A stretch of DNA of 11,835 bases from Mesorhizobium sp. (GCA_030698645.1 JAUYMV010000373.1:1-11835); one strand, 5' to 3'. Counted from the stretch's first letter, positions 1-6,254 are shown. Notes: generated by a model not told the origin, from the sequence alone. Translations and numbers: made by a program.

Positions 1-220
1 GCGTCAGCATGCCCTCCTTGACCGCGCGAAAAGCGACATAGGTGGTCATCAGCTTGGTCAGCGAGGCGGGATACCAGCGGTGAAACGGATCTTCGCTCGA
101 CAGCACGCGCCCGGTGTTGGCATCGACGAGGATGGACGGCCCGGCATTCGCCTGCGTCAGCGCCGCGGCGAGCAGGGCGCCGCCGAGAATCGTCTTCAGG
201 AAGGCCGGCATTCTCATCAT
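1..220 (-). CDS. D-alanyl-D-alanine carboxypeptidase (S11 family), N-terminal part
   Basis: The N-terminal 73 residues of a periplasmic serine-type DD-carboxypeptidase are present; the rest lies beyond the left edge. Seen: a start MMRMPAFLKT, a hydrophobic signal segment (about 11-22), a probable cleavage after Ala-Asn-Ala (24-26), then SILVDANTGRVL and the catalytic SxxK tetrad SLTK at 53-56 inside WYPASLTKLMTTY. That arrangement is typical of S11 (DacA/DacC/DacF-like) enzymes, which remove the terminal D-Ala from peptidoglycan pentapeptides. The SxN and KTG motifs would lie outside the window. ATG codons at 220, 217 and 211 are all in frame and no strong Shine-Dalgarno sequence separates them; the first is used here. 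The gene diverges from the M20 peptidase at 431 across about 210 bases. Which DD-carboxypeptidase paralogue this is cannot be told from the fragment. Confidence 0.9.
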   Translation of the reverse strand, partial: MMRMPAFLKTILGGALLAAALTQANAGPSILVDANTGRVLSSEDPFHRWYPASLTKLMTTYVAFRAVKEGMLT

Positions 221-430
221 CGCTGTTCAACTCGCCACTTGCGGGGCTTGCCCTTGTGTCCGTAAGGTTTGCCGCGACGCGATGCAGCGCCGCACTGTCC
301 GCTCCAGCGGTTCGGCCTATTTAGACACTGTGACGTCAAGATGGCAAAGCCGAATGCCGCGTCTTCGCCGAAGCCATTGGAACGCAAGAGAAAAATCCGG
401 ACGCCAGCGATCCGGAAGAATGGAACCCGA

Positions 431-1594
431 ATGCCTGTCCTGAACCGCGCCGCCGAAATGCAGCCCGATGTCGCGAAATGGCGGCAGACCCTGCACAGCC
501 GGCCGGAGCTTGGCTACGACGTCTTCGAGACGGCCGCCTTCGTCAAGGCGCAGCTCGATTCGTTCGGCTGCGACGAGGTGGTCGCGGGTATCGGCCGAAC
601 CGGGGTGGTCGGCGTGATTCGCGGCAGTCGCGGGACGGGGCGCACCGTCGGGCTGCGCGCCGACATGGATGCGCTGCCGCTGACCGAGATCACCGGCAAG
701 CCCTATGCCTCGACCAATTCCGGCAAGATGCACGCCTGCGGCCATGACGGCCACACCGCGATGCTGCTCGGCGCGGCGAAATATCTCGCCGAGACGCGCA
801 ATTTCGCGGGCAGCGTGGCGGTCATCTTCCAGCCGGCCGAAGAGGGCGGCGCCGGCGGACGCGCAATGGTCAGGGACGGCATGATGGACCGGTTCTCGAT
901 CGAGAAGGTGTTCGGCATGCACAATCTGCCCGGCCTGCCGGTCGGAAAGTTCGCCATCCGGCCGGGCTCCATCATGGCGGCGACGGCGGAGTTCACCATC
1001 GACGTGCGCGGCAAGGGCGGCCACGCCGCCATGCCCAACACGGCCGTCGACCCGATCGTGACGGCGAGCAACATCGTGATGTCGCTGCAGACCATCGTCT
1101 CGCGCACCGCCGACCCGATCGAATCGCTGGTCGTCTCGGTGACCAAGTTCCATGCCGGCGACGCCTACAACATCATCCCGGAAACGGCGCAGATCGCCGG
1201 CACGGTGCGTACGCTGAAGAAGGAGATGGCGGCGATCGCCGAGGCGCGCATCCGCGCCATCTGCGATGGGCTGGCGGCGGCGCACGGCGCCAGCGTCGAG
1301 GTGCGCTATCAGGCCAACTATCCGGTCACCTTCAACGATCCCGACGAGGCGGCGTTTGCCGCCGACGTGGCGAAGGAGGTGGCGGGCCCGGCCAATGTCG
1401 ACGCGGCGACGCCGCCGGTGATGGGCGGCGAGGACTTTTCCTACATGCTGGAGGCGCGCCCCGGCGCGTTCATCTTCATCGGCAACGGCGCCTCGGCCAA
1501 CCTGCACCACCCGGCCTACGACTTCAACGACGAGGCCATCCCGCACGGCATCAGCTACTGGGTCAGGCTCGCCGAGCAGGCGCTGGCGCGATAA
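431..1594 (+). CDS. M20 family amidohydrolase (hippurate hydrolase / N-acyl-amino-acid hydrolase type)
   Basis: A 387-residue zinc-dependent amidohydrolase of the M20D group (HipO / N-acetyl-amino-acid deacetylase / IAA-amino-acid hydrolase relatives), probably cytoplasmic, cleaving N-acyl bonds of amino acids. Seen: LHSRPELGYDVFET near the N-terminus, LRADMDALPL (75-84), metal-binding HACGHDGH (101-108, Cys103 and His105), FQPAEEGG (133-140, catalytic and metal Glu137/138), GMHNLP with His164, the dimerisation 'lid' domain starting near GKGGHAAMP (194-202), MGGEDFSYM (331-339) and LHHPAYDFND (358-367). The frame is open upstream to 269, but family alignment and a GGAA at 423-426, 5 nt before the ATG, favour the start at 431, giving the usual family length. 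The acyl and amino-acid substrates cannot be deduced. It converges on the DUF2383 gene with only 20 nt between stops. Confidence 0.92.
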   Translation: MPVLNRAAEMQPDVAKWRQTLHSRPELGYDVFETAAFVKAQLDSFGCDEVVAGIGRTGVVGVIRGSRGTGRTVGLRADMDALPLTEITGKPYASTNSGKMHACGHDGHTAMLLGAAKYLAETRNFAGSVAVIFQPAEEGGAGGRAMVRDGMMDRFSIEKVFGMHNLPGLPVGKFAIRPGSIMAATAEFTIDVRGKGGHAAMPNTAVDPIVTASNIVMSLQTIVSRTADPIESLVVSVTKFHAGDAYNIIPETAQIAGTVRTLKKEMAAIAEARIRAICDGLAAAHGASVEVRYQANYPVTFNDPDEAAFAADVAKEVAGPANVDAATPPVMGGEDFSYMLEARPGAFIFIGNGASANLHHPAYDFNDEAIPHGISYWVRLAEQALAR

Positions 1595-1614
1595 CCGCCG
1601 GCTGCGGCCCGGGT

Positions 1615-2055
1615 TCAGCCCGCCCGCGCCTCAGCGTTTTCCGCCAACGCGCGCATTTCGGCAATCCGGTCTGCGAGGCGGGCCTGGTGCCGTTTCAGCA
1701 TGGCTGTCGTCGCAGGGTCCACCTGCTCGCCCAGCGCGTCGTCATAGCGCTCCAGAATGCCCTCCTCGCCGTCGGCAAAGGATTTCAACGCGCCTTCGTC
1801 CACCCCGGTCACCGCCGCGCGCACCGAGATGACCGTCTTGTGTACGGTCGCCATGAAGGACCCTGACTCGTCGTCCTTTTCGCCAAGCCGCGTCAATGCG
1901 TCGTGGACGTCGGCATGCGCATCGGCGTGCTGGGCAAGCATCTCTCTGAACACGGATGTCGCAGCGGCGTCGTCCGACTTCTCGATGGCCTTCGCGTAGC
2001 CTTCGCGCGCGTCCAGGATGGCCGTGTGAAGCGCGGCGAGCGATGTGTTCGGCAT
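1615..2055 (-). CDS. PA2169/DUF2383-type four-helix-bundle protein
   Basis: A 146-residue, strongly helical, cytoplasmic protein without signal peptide. Seen: several amphipathic helices rich in Ala, Glu and Asp, for example DAREGYAKAIEKSDD, FREMLAQHADAHADVHDALTRLG, and a C-terminal helix with LKRHQARLADRIAEMRALAE. The layout and the spacing of acidic and His residues fit the ferritin-like DUF2383 (PA2169) family, whose function is unknown. In alphaproteobacteria such genes often belong to the general stress response; that link is background knowledge. Start choice: an ATG 33 nt upstream is in frame, but a GGGAGA Shine-Dalgarno lies 5-6 nt before the ATG at 2055, so MPNTSLAALH is taken as the N-terminus. 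An EcfG-like promoter candidate lies upstream (2102-2127). Family assignment is by pattern memory, hence not certain. Confidence 0.78.
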   Translation of the reverse strand: MPNTSLAALHTAILDAREGYAKAIEKSDDAAATSVFREMLAQHADAHADVHDALTRLGEKDDESGSFMATVHKTVISVRAAVTGVDEGALKSFADGEEGILERYDDALGEQVDPATTAMLKRHQARLADRIAEMRALAENAEARAG

Positions 2056-2101
2056 GGGATTCTCCCTGTATTGAAATCTGTCTGTCAAAAACTGGCGTCA
2101 T

Positions 2102-2127
2102 AACGCGCAGACCACGACAAAGGTTCA
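2102..2127 (-). promoter_or_regulatory. candidate EcfG (general stress sigma) promoter for the DUF2383 gene
   Basis: On the minus strand TGAAC (2127-2123) is followed after exactly 17 nt by CGTT (2105-2102). The alphaproteobacterial EcfG consensus is GGAAC-N16/17-CGTT, so only the first -35 base differs. The -10 element ends 46 nt before the ATG at 2055, a normal leader length. A two-block match of this size can occur by chance, so this is a candidate only. Confidence 0.35.
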
Positions 2128-2273
2128 CGCAGGCCGGGCGCGGCGTGTTCGGCCGAATTCAGGGGTCGCCGCCGCCTTCGCGACGCAAATCGAACATTTC
2201 CGCCTCAATCGCGCCACAAGAGGGTTGAAAACGTGCATTTGTTACCGAACGCGGCCACGAGAGCGATCGAAGG

Positions 2274-2630
2274 ATGAAAACTCTTCTGCCAGGGCGCCTT
2301 ACCGCCGGCTTCGCCGTGGCGCTCAGCGCCGCGGCGGCGCAGGGCTGCACCCGCACCTATGACGGAACCGTCGTGCCGCGCTATCAGGTCGCAATGGTCC
2401 GGGTCGGCGCGCTGCCGCGGCCGGTGGTGCGCAAGACGCAGACGGAGCGGCCGGACACCGGCAAGATATTCCCGATCGCGCCGCTGCCGCCCTTCCCGGA
2501 CGGGCCGCCGCCGCGCAAGCCGCGACCTCGTTCGGCTGACGCGGGCCCTCCGTCGGGCGCCCCGGGGTCTGCGATCCGCTGCAGGCAGCCGACCGATGCC
2601 AGCGGCCGAGTCCGCATGGTGTGCGAATAA
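2274..2630 (+). CDS. small proline-rich exported protein, possible lipoprotein, unknown function
   Basis: A 118-residue protein I cannot assign to a named family. Seen: basic start MKTLLPGRLTAG, hydrophobic Ala-rich segment (about 11-22), then AQGC with Cys25, followed by TRTYDGTVVPRYQVAMVRVG. AQGC is not a canonical lipobox (no Leu/Val at -3, Gln at -2), so lipoprotein processing is possible but unproven; cleavage by ordinary signal peptidase is the alternative. The middle and C-terminal part is rich in Pro and Arg (FPIAPLPPFPDGPPPRKPRP at 66-85), and the end carries two Cys (RCRQPTD... and VCE, the penultimate residue) that could form a disulfide. A GAAGG touches the ATG directly, too close to act as Shine-Dalgarno; GAGAG at 2259-2263 is better placed. 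It stands alone between divergent DUF2383 and the tRNA gene. Confidence 0.7.
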   Translation: MKTLLPGRLTAGFAVALSAAAAQGCTRTYDGTVVPRYQVAMVRVGALPRPVVRKTQTERPDTGKIFPIAPLPPFPDGPPPRKPRPRSADAGPPSGAPGSAIRCRQPTDASGRVRMVCE

Positions 2631-2704
2631 GCGAGGGCGAGCGGCGGCGCCGGCGGGCAGGTTGCGGTCGCGCCGCCGCGACGCCGATGCCTGACGCCGA
2701 CATC

Positions 2705-2733
2705 TTGGCGAAACCGCGCGAAGCGGCTATGTC
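2705..2733 (+). promoter_or_regulatory. sigma70-like promoter of tRNA-Arg
   Basis: TTGGCG (2705-2710) and TATGTC (2728-2733) are separated by 17 nt. The predicted start, about 7 nt after the -10, falls only a few bases before the mature tRNA 5' end at 2743. A GC-rich stretch (CCCCGCG) follows the -10, as is common at stringently controlled stable-RNA promoters. Confidence 0.6.
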
Positions 2734-2742
2734 TCCCCGCGT

Positions 2743-2819
2743 GGTCTCGTAGCTCAGTAGGATAGAGCATCAGATTCCTAATCTGAGGGTCGCGCGTTCG
2801 AATCGCGCCGAGATCACCA
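2743..2819 (+). tRNA. tRNA-Arg (anticodon CCU)
   Basis: A complete 77-nt cloverleaf can be folded by hand. Acceptor stem GGTCTCG (2743-2749) pairs with CGAGATC (2809-2815) with one G-U; D stem GCTC/GAGC (2752-2755 with 2765-2768); anticodon stem TCAGA/TCTGA (2770-2774 with 2782-2786) around loop TTCCTAA, anticodon CCT at 2777-2779; variable GGGTC; T stem GCGCG/CGCGC with loop TTCGAAT (2797-2803). Discriminator base A at 2816 and an encoded CCA end at 2817-2819. It decodes AGG, a rare codon in such high-GC genomes. It has its own promoter just upstream. Confidence 0.97.
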
Positions 2820-2841
2820 CTGATTCCCACGACGTCGCTGA

Positions 2842-2882
2842 CAGACGAACGGCCCCGCCTCGTCGAGGCGGGGCCGTGTCTG
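2842..2882. terminator. strong GC-rich hairpin between tRNA-Arg and the outer-membrane protein gene
   Basis: GGCCCCGCCTC (2851-2861) pairs perfectly with GAGGCGGGGCC (2865-2875) around a 3-nt loop. The stem extends through AC/GT and, after a GA bulge, CAGAC (2842-2846) with GTCTG (2878-2882). It lies 23 nt after the tRNA and downstream of the convergent barrel gene's stop codon, so it can serve as a bidirectional terminator. Neither side has a real T run; the minus side (GTTCGTCTGTC) is the more T-rich. Confidence 0.65.
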
Positions 2883-2883
2883 G

Positions 2884-2897
2884 GGCCTCGCGAGGCC
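2884..2897. terminator. 14-bp perfect palindrome after the barrel-protein stop
   Basis: GGCCTCGCGAGGCC is fully self-complementary and lies 13 nt beyond the stop codon of the minus-strand outer-membrane gene, directly before the larger hairpin. It could be a first transcript-end hairpin for that mRNA; no T run follows it. A loopless palindrome could alternatively be a protein site. Confidence 0.35.
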
Positions 2898-2910
2898 ATC
2901 AGCCCTGCTG

Positions 2911-4167
2911 CTAGAACAGCTTGAACTTGAAGCCGGCGCGTACCGTATGCGAGGACGGGCTGACGTCGACGAAGCCAGGGAAACCGAAATCCTCGCCCTG
3001 ATAGCCGGTGTAGCGGTATTCGAGGTTGATCGCGGTGCGCTCGGAAAGCGCCGCCTCGACGCCGGCGCCGACGACGAAGCCGCTGGCGCCCCAGTCGTAG
3101 ATGGAGCCGATGCCGCTCGCGTTGATGTCGAAATGCTGCCAGGCATAGCCGGCGGTCGCGTAGACCAGCGTCGCGCCGTCGATCTTCTTGCCGACGCGGC
3201 CGAGAACGTCGAAGCCATAGTCCGCGTCGATCGCCGCGTTGAACAGGCCGCCGAGGATGTTGAGCTCGGTCGCGATCGACGAGTAGCGTCCGTCGGCCAG
3301 TACGCCGACAACCCAGTCATTGCCGAATTCCCAGTCGTAGCCGACCGAGACTTCGCCGAAGAAGCCCTCGGCGCCGATGCCGTTGAAGCCGAAGCCGGCC
3401 AGCGGCGGGATCGAGATGTCGTGCACGAGGGCGCCCGAGCCGAACGAACCGCCGATCTTCAGGCCGGTCCAGTCATAGTCGGGCGTGTCCCAGGCGGCGC
3501 CGCCGCCATTGCTGGCGCCGAAGCGATAGTTCAGTCCGGCGTGGAAGGTGTGCGTGGCGGGCTTCACGAACAGGAAACCGGCGTCGAAGACGTCCTCGGC
3601 GCCATACTGCGCATAGCGGTATTCCGCCTTCATGGTGAGGTTCCCGGTGATCGCCGTCTCGAACCCCTTGCCGATGACGAAGCCGCCGCCGTTCCAGTCG
3701 TAGACCGAGCCGAAGCCGGTCGCGCTGACGTCGAAATGCTGCCAGCTGTAGCCGGCGAGCACATAAGCGAGCGTGCGCGGCGTGATCAGGTAGCCGGCGC
3801 GCAGCCCGACGTCGAATCCATGGTCGGCCGTGATATCGGCGCCGAACGGACCGATGTTCAGCGAGGTCTGGATGTTGCCCATGCGGCCGTCGGCGAAGAC
3901 ACCGAGCAGCATGCGGTCGGACAGCATGTGGTCGTAACCGACGGTCAGTTCTCCGAAGATGCCTTCGCCGCCGATGCCACTGAAGCTGAACAAGGGCGGG
4001 ACCGAGATTGTGTGGTTGACCGCGCCCGCCCCGCCGCCGAGACCGATATAGAAACCGGTCCAGTTATAGCCCGTGGGCGCCTCGGCGACCTCGTCCGCGG
4101 CAAACGCCGCGCCCGAAAAAATAGACACGGCAACGCTGCCGGCCAAAATCCAGCGATTCAAACTCAT
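2911..4167 (-). CDS. outer-membrane beta-barrel protein with two tandem barrel domains
   Basis: A 418-residue outer-membrane protein. Seen: signal peptide MSLNRWILAGSVAVSIFSGA ending AFA (21-23), then two homologous domains, about 34-216 and 231-418, joined by a Gly/Asn-rich linker (217-230). Matching blocks: YNWTGFYIG / YDWTGLKIG; FGELTVGYD / FGEVSVGYD; GYSWQHFDVSATG / GYAWQHFDINASG; AEYRYAQYGAED / LEYRYTGYQGED. Each domain has the alternating aromatic/polar strands and final strand (GLNYRF; GFKFKLF) of Omp25/Omp31-like 8-stranded barrels of rhizobia and Brucella. The protein ends in Phe, the usual barrel-insertion signal. Start: an ATG 21 nt upstream is in frame, but a GGGGGTAG motif precedes the ATG at 4167 and the resulting signal peptide is better. 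Ligand and role are unknown; structural or porin function is likely. Confidence 0.9.
   Translation of the reverse strand: MSLNRWILAGSVAVSIFSGAAFAADEVAEAPTGYNWTGFYIGLGGGAGAVNHTISVPPLFSFSGIGGEGIFGELTVGYDHMLSDRMLLGVFADGRMGNIQTSLNIGPFGADITADHGFDVGLRAGYLITPRTLAYVLAGYSWQHFDVSATGFGSVYDWNGGGFVIGKGFETAITGNLTMKAEYRYAQYGAEDVFDAGFLFVKPATHTFHAGLNYRFGASNGGGAAWDTPDYDWTGLKIGGSFGSGALVHDISIPPLAGFGFNGIGAEGFFGEVSVGYDWEFGNDWVVGVLADGRYSSIATELNILGGLFNAAIDADYGFDVLGRVGKKIDGATLVYATAGYAWQHFDINASGIGSIYDWGASGFVVGAGVEAALSERTAINLEYRYTGYQGEDFGFPGFVDVSPSSHTVRAGFKFKLF
2914..4068 (-). repeat. intragenic tandem duplication (two barrel-domain units)
   Basis: Unit 1 spans 4068-3520 and unit 2 spans 3477-2914 on the minus strand, 549 and 564 nt. 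The translated units are clearly alignable over their whole length, while the nucleotide sequences have diverged. This indicates an old duplication rather than a recent one. Confidence 0.85.
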
Positions 4168-4227
4168 AGCCACTACCCCCAAGCCCATTCCCTAGCGGAA
4201 CATTAGCGCCAGGAGGGGAAAGAGTCT

Positions 4228-4243
4228 GTTGCAAGCAGGCAAC
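4228..4243. promoter_or_regulatory. inverted repeat upstream of the barrel-protein gene
   Basis: GTTGC and GCAAC flank a 6-nt spacer (4228-4243), 61 nt before the ATG of the minus-strand barrel gene. Position and form suit an operator, but the arms are short. I could not identify a convincing -35/-10 pair nearby. Confidence 0.2.
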
Positions 4244-4279
4244 ATGATTGATGCCAAAATTTCGTGCATCTGGCCGAAT

Positions 4280-4300
4280 GCGGCCTCGTTTCGCGGCCGC
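4280..4300 (-). terminator. possible hairpin downstream of metW
   Basis: GCGGCC (4280-4285) and GGCCGC (4295-4300) can form a 6-bp stem with a 9-nt loop, 16 nt after the metW stop. No T run follows directly on the minus strand, so termination may be weak or Rho-dependent. Confidence 0.25.
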
Positions 4301-4315
4301 GGTTGCGCCCGCCCG

Positions 4316-4945
4316 TCACCGTCTCAGCAGAAACACCGCCTGCTGGCCGAAGAAGTTCCAGAACCACCACGGCATCGAGACGCCGATCTTCTCTCCCTTG
4401 CCGTTCAGCGCGGTGGCGCTTTCGACCTTGGCGCCGATCTCGTCGACAAGGTTGACGAAGTCGCGGATGGTGCAGAAGTGGATGTTCGGCGTGTCGTACC
4501 AGGAATAAGGCAACTCCTCGGTCACCGGCATGCGGCCGCGCAGCAGCAGGTCGAGGCGCATGCGCCAGTGGCCGAAATTGGGGATCGAGACGATGGCGCG
4601 CTCGCCGATGCGCAAGAGGTCGGTCAGCACCAGCTTCGGGTTGCGCGTCGCCTGCAGGGTCTGCGACAGCACGACATAGTCGAAGCCCTTGTCCGGATAG
4701 TAGACGAGGTCGGTGTCGGCATCGCCCTGGATCACCGACAGGCCGCGCGAGACGCATTCGTTGACGCCGCGCTGCGAGATCTCGATGCCGCGTCCGTCGA
4801 CCTGCTTTTCGCCTTGCAGCAGTTCCAGCAGATGGCCGTCGCCGCAGCCGACGTCGAGCACGCGCGCGCCGGGCCTGATGAAGCCGGCGACGACGGCGAG
4901 ATCGCCGCGCGGGCTGCCGGACGATGGCTCGGTCATGGCATTCAT
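4316..4945 (-). CDS. metW: MetW, methionine biosynthesis methyltransferase-fold protein
   Basis: A 209-residue cytoplasmic protein with a class I SAM-methyltransferase fold: [15 protein letters not shown] (29-43) is the nucleotide-binding glycine motif, followed by GRGIEIS and [13 protein letters not shown]. The C-terminus [17 protein letters not shown] is characteristic of MetW. In the bacteria where it has been studied, MetW works together with MetX in homoserine acylation; its own chemistry is not settled. The start ATG at 4945 overlaps the metX stop as ATGA, pointing to translational coupling. GGAG lies only 2 nt before this ATG, so the in-frame ATG at 4936 (11-nt spacing) is a possible alternative. 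Control should come through the metX leader riboswitch. Confidence 0.95.
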   Translation of the reverse strand: MNAMTEPSSGSPRGDLAVVAGFIRPGARVLDVGCGDGHLLELLQGEKQVDGRGIEISQRGVNECVSRGLSVIQGDADTDLVYYPDKGFDYVVLSQTLQATRNPKLVLTDLLRIGERAIVSIPNFGHWRMRLDLLLRGRMPVTEELPYSWYDTPNIHFCTIRDFVNLVDEIGAKVESATALNGKGEKIGVSMPWWFWNFFGQQAVFLLRR

Positions 4946-6114
4946 TGCTCCAGCCCCCTGGCGCGGGCCGCCGACCGCAGGAAGCCGCGAATGGCGGAAA
5001 ACAGCTCCGGCTCGTCGAGCAGGAAGGCGTCGTGGCCGCGGTCCGTCTCGATCTCGACGAACGAGACCGAGGCGCCGGCGGCGTTCAGGGCATGCACGAT
5101 GTCGCGGCTCTCGGCCGTCGGGAACAGCCAGTCGGAGGTGAACGAAACGACGCAGAAGCGCGTCTTAGTGCCGGCGAAGGCGTCGGCCAGACGGCCGCCG
5201 TGGTCGGCGGCGAGGTCGAAATAGTCCATCGCCCGCGTCATGTAGAGATAGGAATTGGCGTCGAAGCGATCGACGAAGGTGGCGCCCTGGTGGCGCAAAT
5301 AGGATTCGATCTGGAAGTCGGCGTCGAAGCCGAAGGTGAGCGCGTCGCGGTCCTGCAGGTTGCGGCCGAACTTGCGGTGCAGCGCCGCCTCCGACAGATA
5401 GGTGATGTGCGCGGCCATGCGGGCGACCGCCAGCCCCTTGGTCGGGCGTTTTCCCGCCTCGATATAGCGGCCGCCGAGCCAGTCGGGATCGGCCATGACG
5501 GCCTGGCGGCCGACTTCGTGGAAGGCGATGTTCTGCGACGAATGGCGCGCGCCGGTGGCGATCGGCAGCGCGGTGAAGACGCGGTCCGGATAGCTCGAGG
5601 CCCATTCCAGCACCTGCATGCCGCCCATCGAACCGCCGACGACCGAGAAGAGCTGTTCGATGCCCAGATGATCGACCAGCATCGCCTGGGCGCGCACCAT
5701 GTCGCGGATGGTGATGACCGGCAGGCCGAGCGCATAGGGCTTGCCGGTCGCCGGATTGGTGGAGGCCGGGCCGGTCGAGCCGAGGCAGCCGCCGATGACG
5801 TTGGAGCAGATGACGAAGAAGCGGTCGGTGTCGATGATCAGCCCAGGCCCGATCAGCACGTCCCACCAGCCGTCCTTTCCGGTCACCGGATTGGTGTTGG
5901 CGACATGCTGGTCGCCGGTCAGGGCGTGGCAGATCATCACTGCGTTGGTTTTCTGCGCGTTGAGTGTGCCGTAGGTCTGGTAGGCGATCTGGAAGGGCGC
6001 GAGGGCGCCGCCCGAATCGAGCGCCAGCGGCCGGTCGGCGCCGAAGCGCACGACCTGGCTCGTCGGGTTGTTGACCTCGTCGCTGGCGGCGCGCGCGATG
6101 CGGACCCTGGTCAT
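4942..6114 (-). CDS. metX: homoserine O-acyltransferase (MetX family)
   Basis: A 390-residue alpha/beta-hydrolase-fold enzyme, cytoplasmic, that acylates L-homoserine, the first committed step of methionine synthesis. Seen: AYQTYGTLN (44-52), CHALTGDQH (62-70), oxyanion/nucleophile region GGSMGGMQ with Ser162, SDWLFP with Asp328 and GHDAFL with His361, i.e. the complete Ser-Asp-His triad. Length is normal for MetX. The usual annotation is O-acetyltransferase, but some MetX proteins use succinyl-CoA and I cannot decide from the sequence. The start is well fixed by GGAGG 4 nt before the ATG. It forms an operon with metW (4-nt overlap) and is preceded by a SAM-II aptamer and intrinsic terminator, so SAM excess should switch it off. 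Confidence 0.96.
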   Translation of the reverse strand: MTRVRIARAASDEVNNPTSQVVRFGADRPLALDSGGALAPFQIAYQTYGTLNAQKTNAVMICHALTGDQHVANTNPVTGKDGWWDVLIGPGLIIDTDRFFVICSNVIGGCLGSTGPASTNPATGKPYALGLPVITIRDMVRAQAMLVDHLGIEQLFSVVGGSMGGMQVLEWASSYPDRVFTALPIATGARHSSQNIAFHEVGRQAVMADPDWLGGRYIEAGKRPTKGLAVARMAAHITYLSEAALHRKFGRNLQDRDALTFGFDADFQIESYLRHQGATFVDRFDANSYLYMTRAMDYFDLAADHGGRLADAFAGTKTRFCVVSFTSDWLFPTAESRDIVHALNAAGASVSFVEIETDRGHDAFLLDEPELFSAIRGFLRSAARARGLEQ

Positions 6115-6118
6115 CTTT

Positions 6119-6127
6119 CCTCCGGTT
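6119..6127 (-). promoter_or_regulatory. metX ribosome-binding site
   Basis: AACCGGAGG on the minus strand carries a near-perfect Shine-Dalgarno (GGAGG), 4 nt before the metX ATG. The AACCGG part is complementary to the 3' arm of the upstream terminator and to a CCGG 5 nt upstream, so access could be structure-dependent. Confidence 0.8.
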
Positions 6128-6140
6128 CATCCGGCCTGCA

Positions 6141-6178
6141 AAAGCAAAAACCGGCATTGCGGTCGCGCAAAGCCGGTT
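6141..6178 (-). terminator. intrinsic terminator in the metX leader
   Basis: Read on the minus strand, AACCGGC (6178-6172) pairs with GCCGGTT (6155-6149). After one T-T mismatch, TTGCG pairs with CGCAA, closed by loop CGAC: 12 base pairs in a 30-nt hairpin. It is followed at once by a T-rich tract (complement of 6150-6141, TTTTTGCTTT). It lies between the SAM-II aptamer and the metX RBS, exactly where a transcription-terminating expression platform would be. Confidence 0.85.
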
Positions 6179-6190
6179 CACGGTGCAGCG

Positions 6191-6245
6191 GCCCTTTAGC
6201 GACTTCTTTAACGTGGCTGCAAGCCGACCGGCCAAATCACCACGG
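6191..6245 (-). ncRNA. SAM-II riboswitch (metA-type motif) controlling metX-metW
   Basis: The minus strand carries the conserved SAM-II blocks in order: P1 5' strand CGTGG (6244-6240), TGATTT, a C/G-rich loop, TTGCAG, P1 3' strand CCACG (6216-6212), TTAAAG, then GCTAAAGGG (6200-6192). CGTGG and CCACG pair perfectly, and the loop GGCC can pair with the 3' GGGCC to form the H-type pseudoknot expected for this class. SAM-II aptamers are known mainly from alphaproteobacteria upstream of methionine genes such as metX/metA, which is the context here. Bound SAM is expected to lower metXW expression. Exact 5' and 3' limits are approximate. Confidence 0.9.
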
Positions 6246-6254
6246 AACGGGTCC

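Noticed and set aside
331..338. TGACGTCA palindrome between dacA-like and M20 genes
   Set aside because: An 8-bp palindrome is expected by chance at this length scale, and no promoter with proper spacing includes it.
269..430. N-terminal extension of the M20 amidohydrolase (starts at 269 or 341)
   Set aside because: The extension is basic and low complexity, unlike family N-termini. The ATG at 431 has a ribosome-binding site and gives the normal length.
2070..2086. Perfect TTGACA on the minus strand before the DUF2383 gene as a sigma70 -35
   Set aside because: The -10 at standard spacing would fall on the Shine-Dalgarno and no TATAAT-like hexamer is there.
2743..2819. tRNA-Arg as an attachment site of an integrated element
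   Set aside because: No integrase, no duplicated tRNA 3' end and no change in gene style on either side were seen.
2384..2899. Minus-strand open frame containing AIRTRDPQIRNLMLYPTELR
   Set aside because: This peptide is the antisense translation of the tRNA-Arg gene, a familiar false protein in GC-rich genomes.
2947..4206. 419-codon plus-strand open frame opposite the outer-membrane gene
   Set aside because: The minus frame has a signal peptide, two homologous barrel domains and a terminal Phe; the plus frame is a shadow of it.
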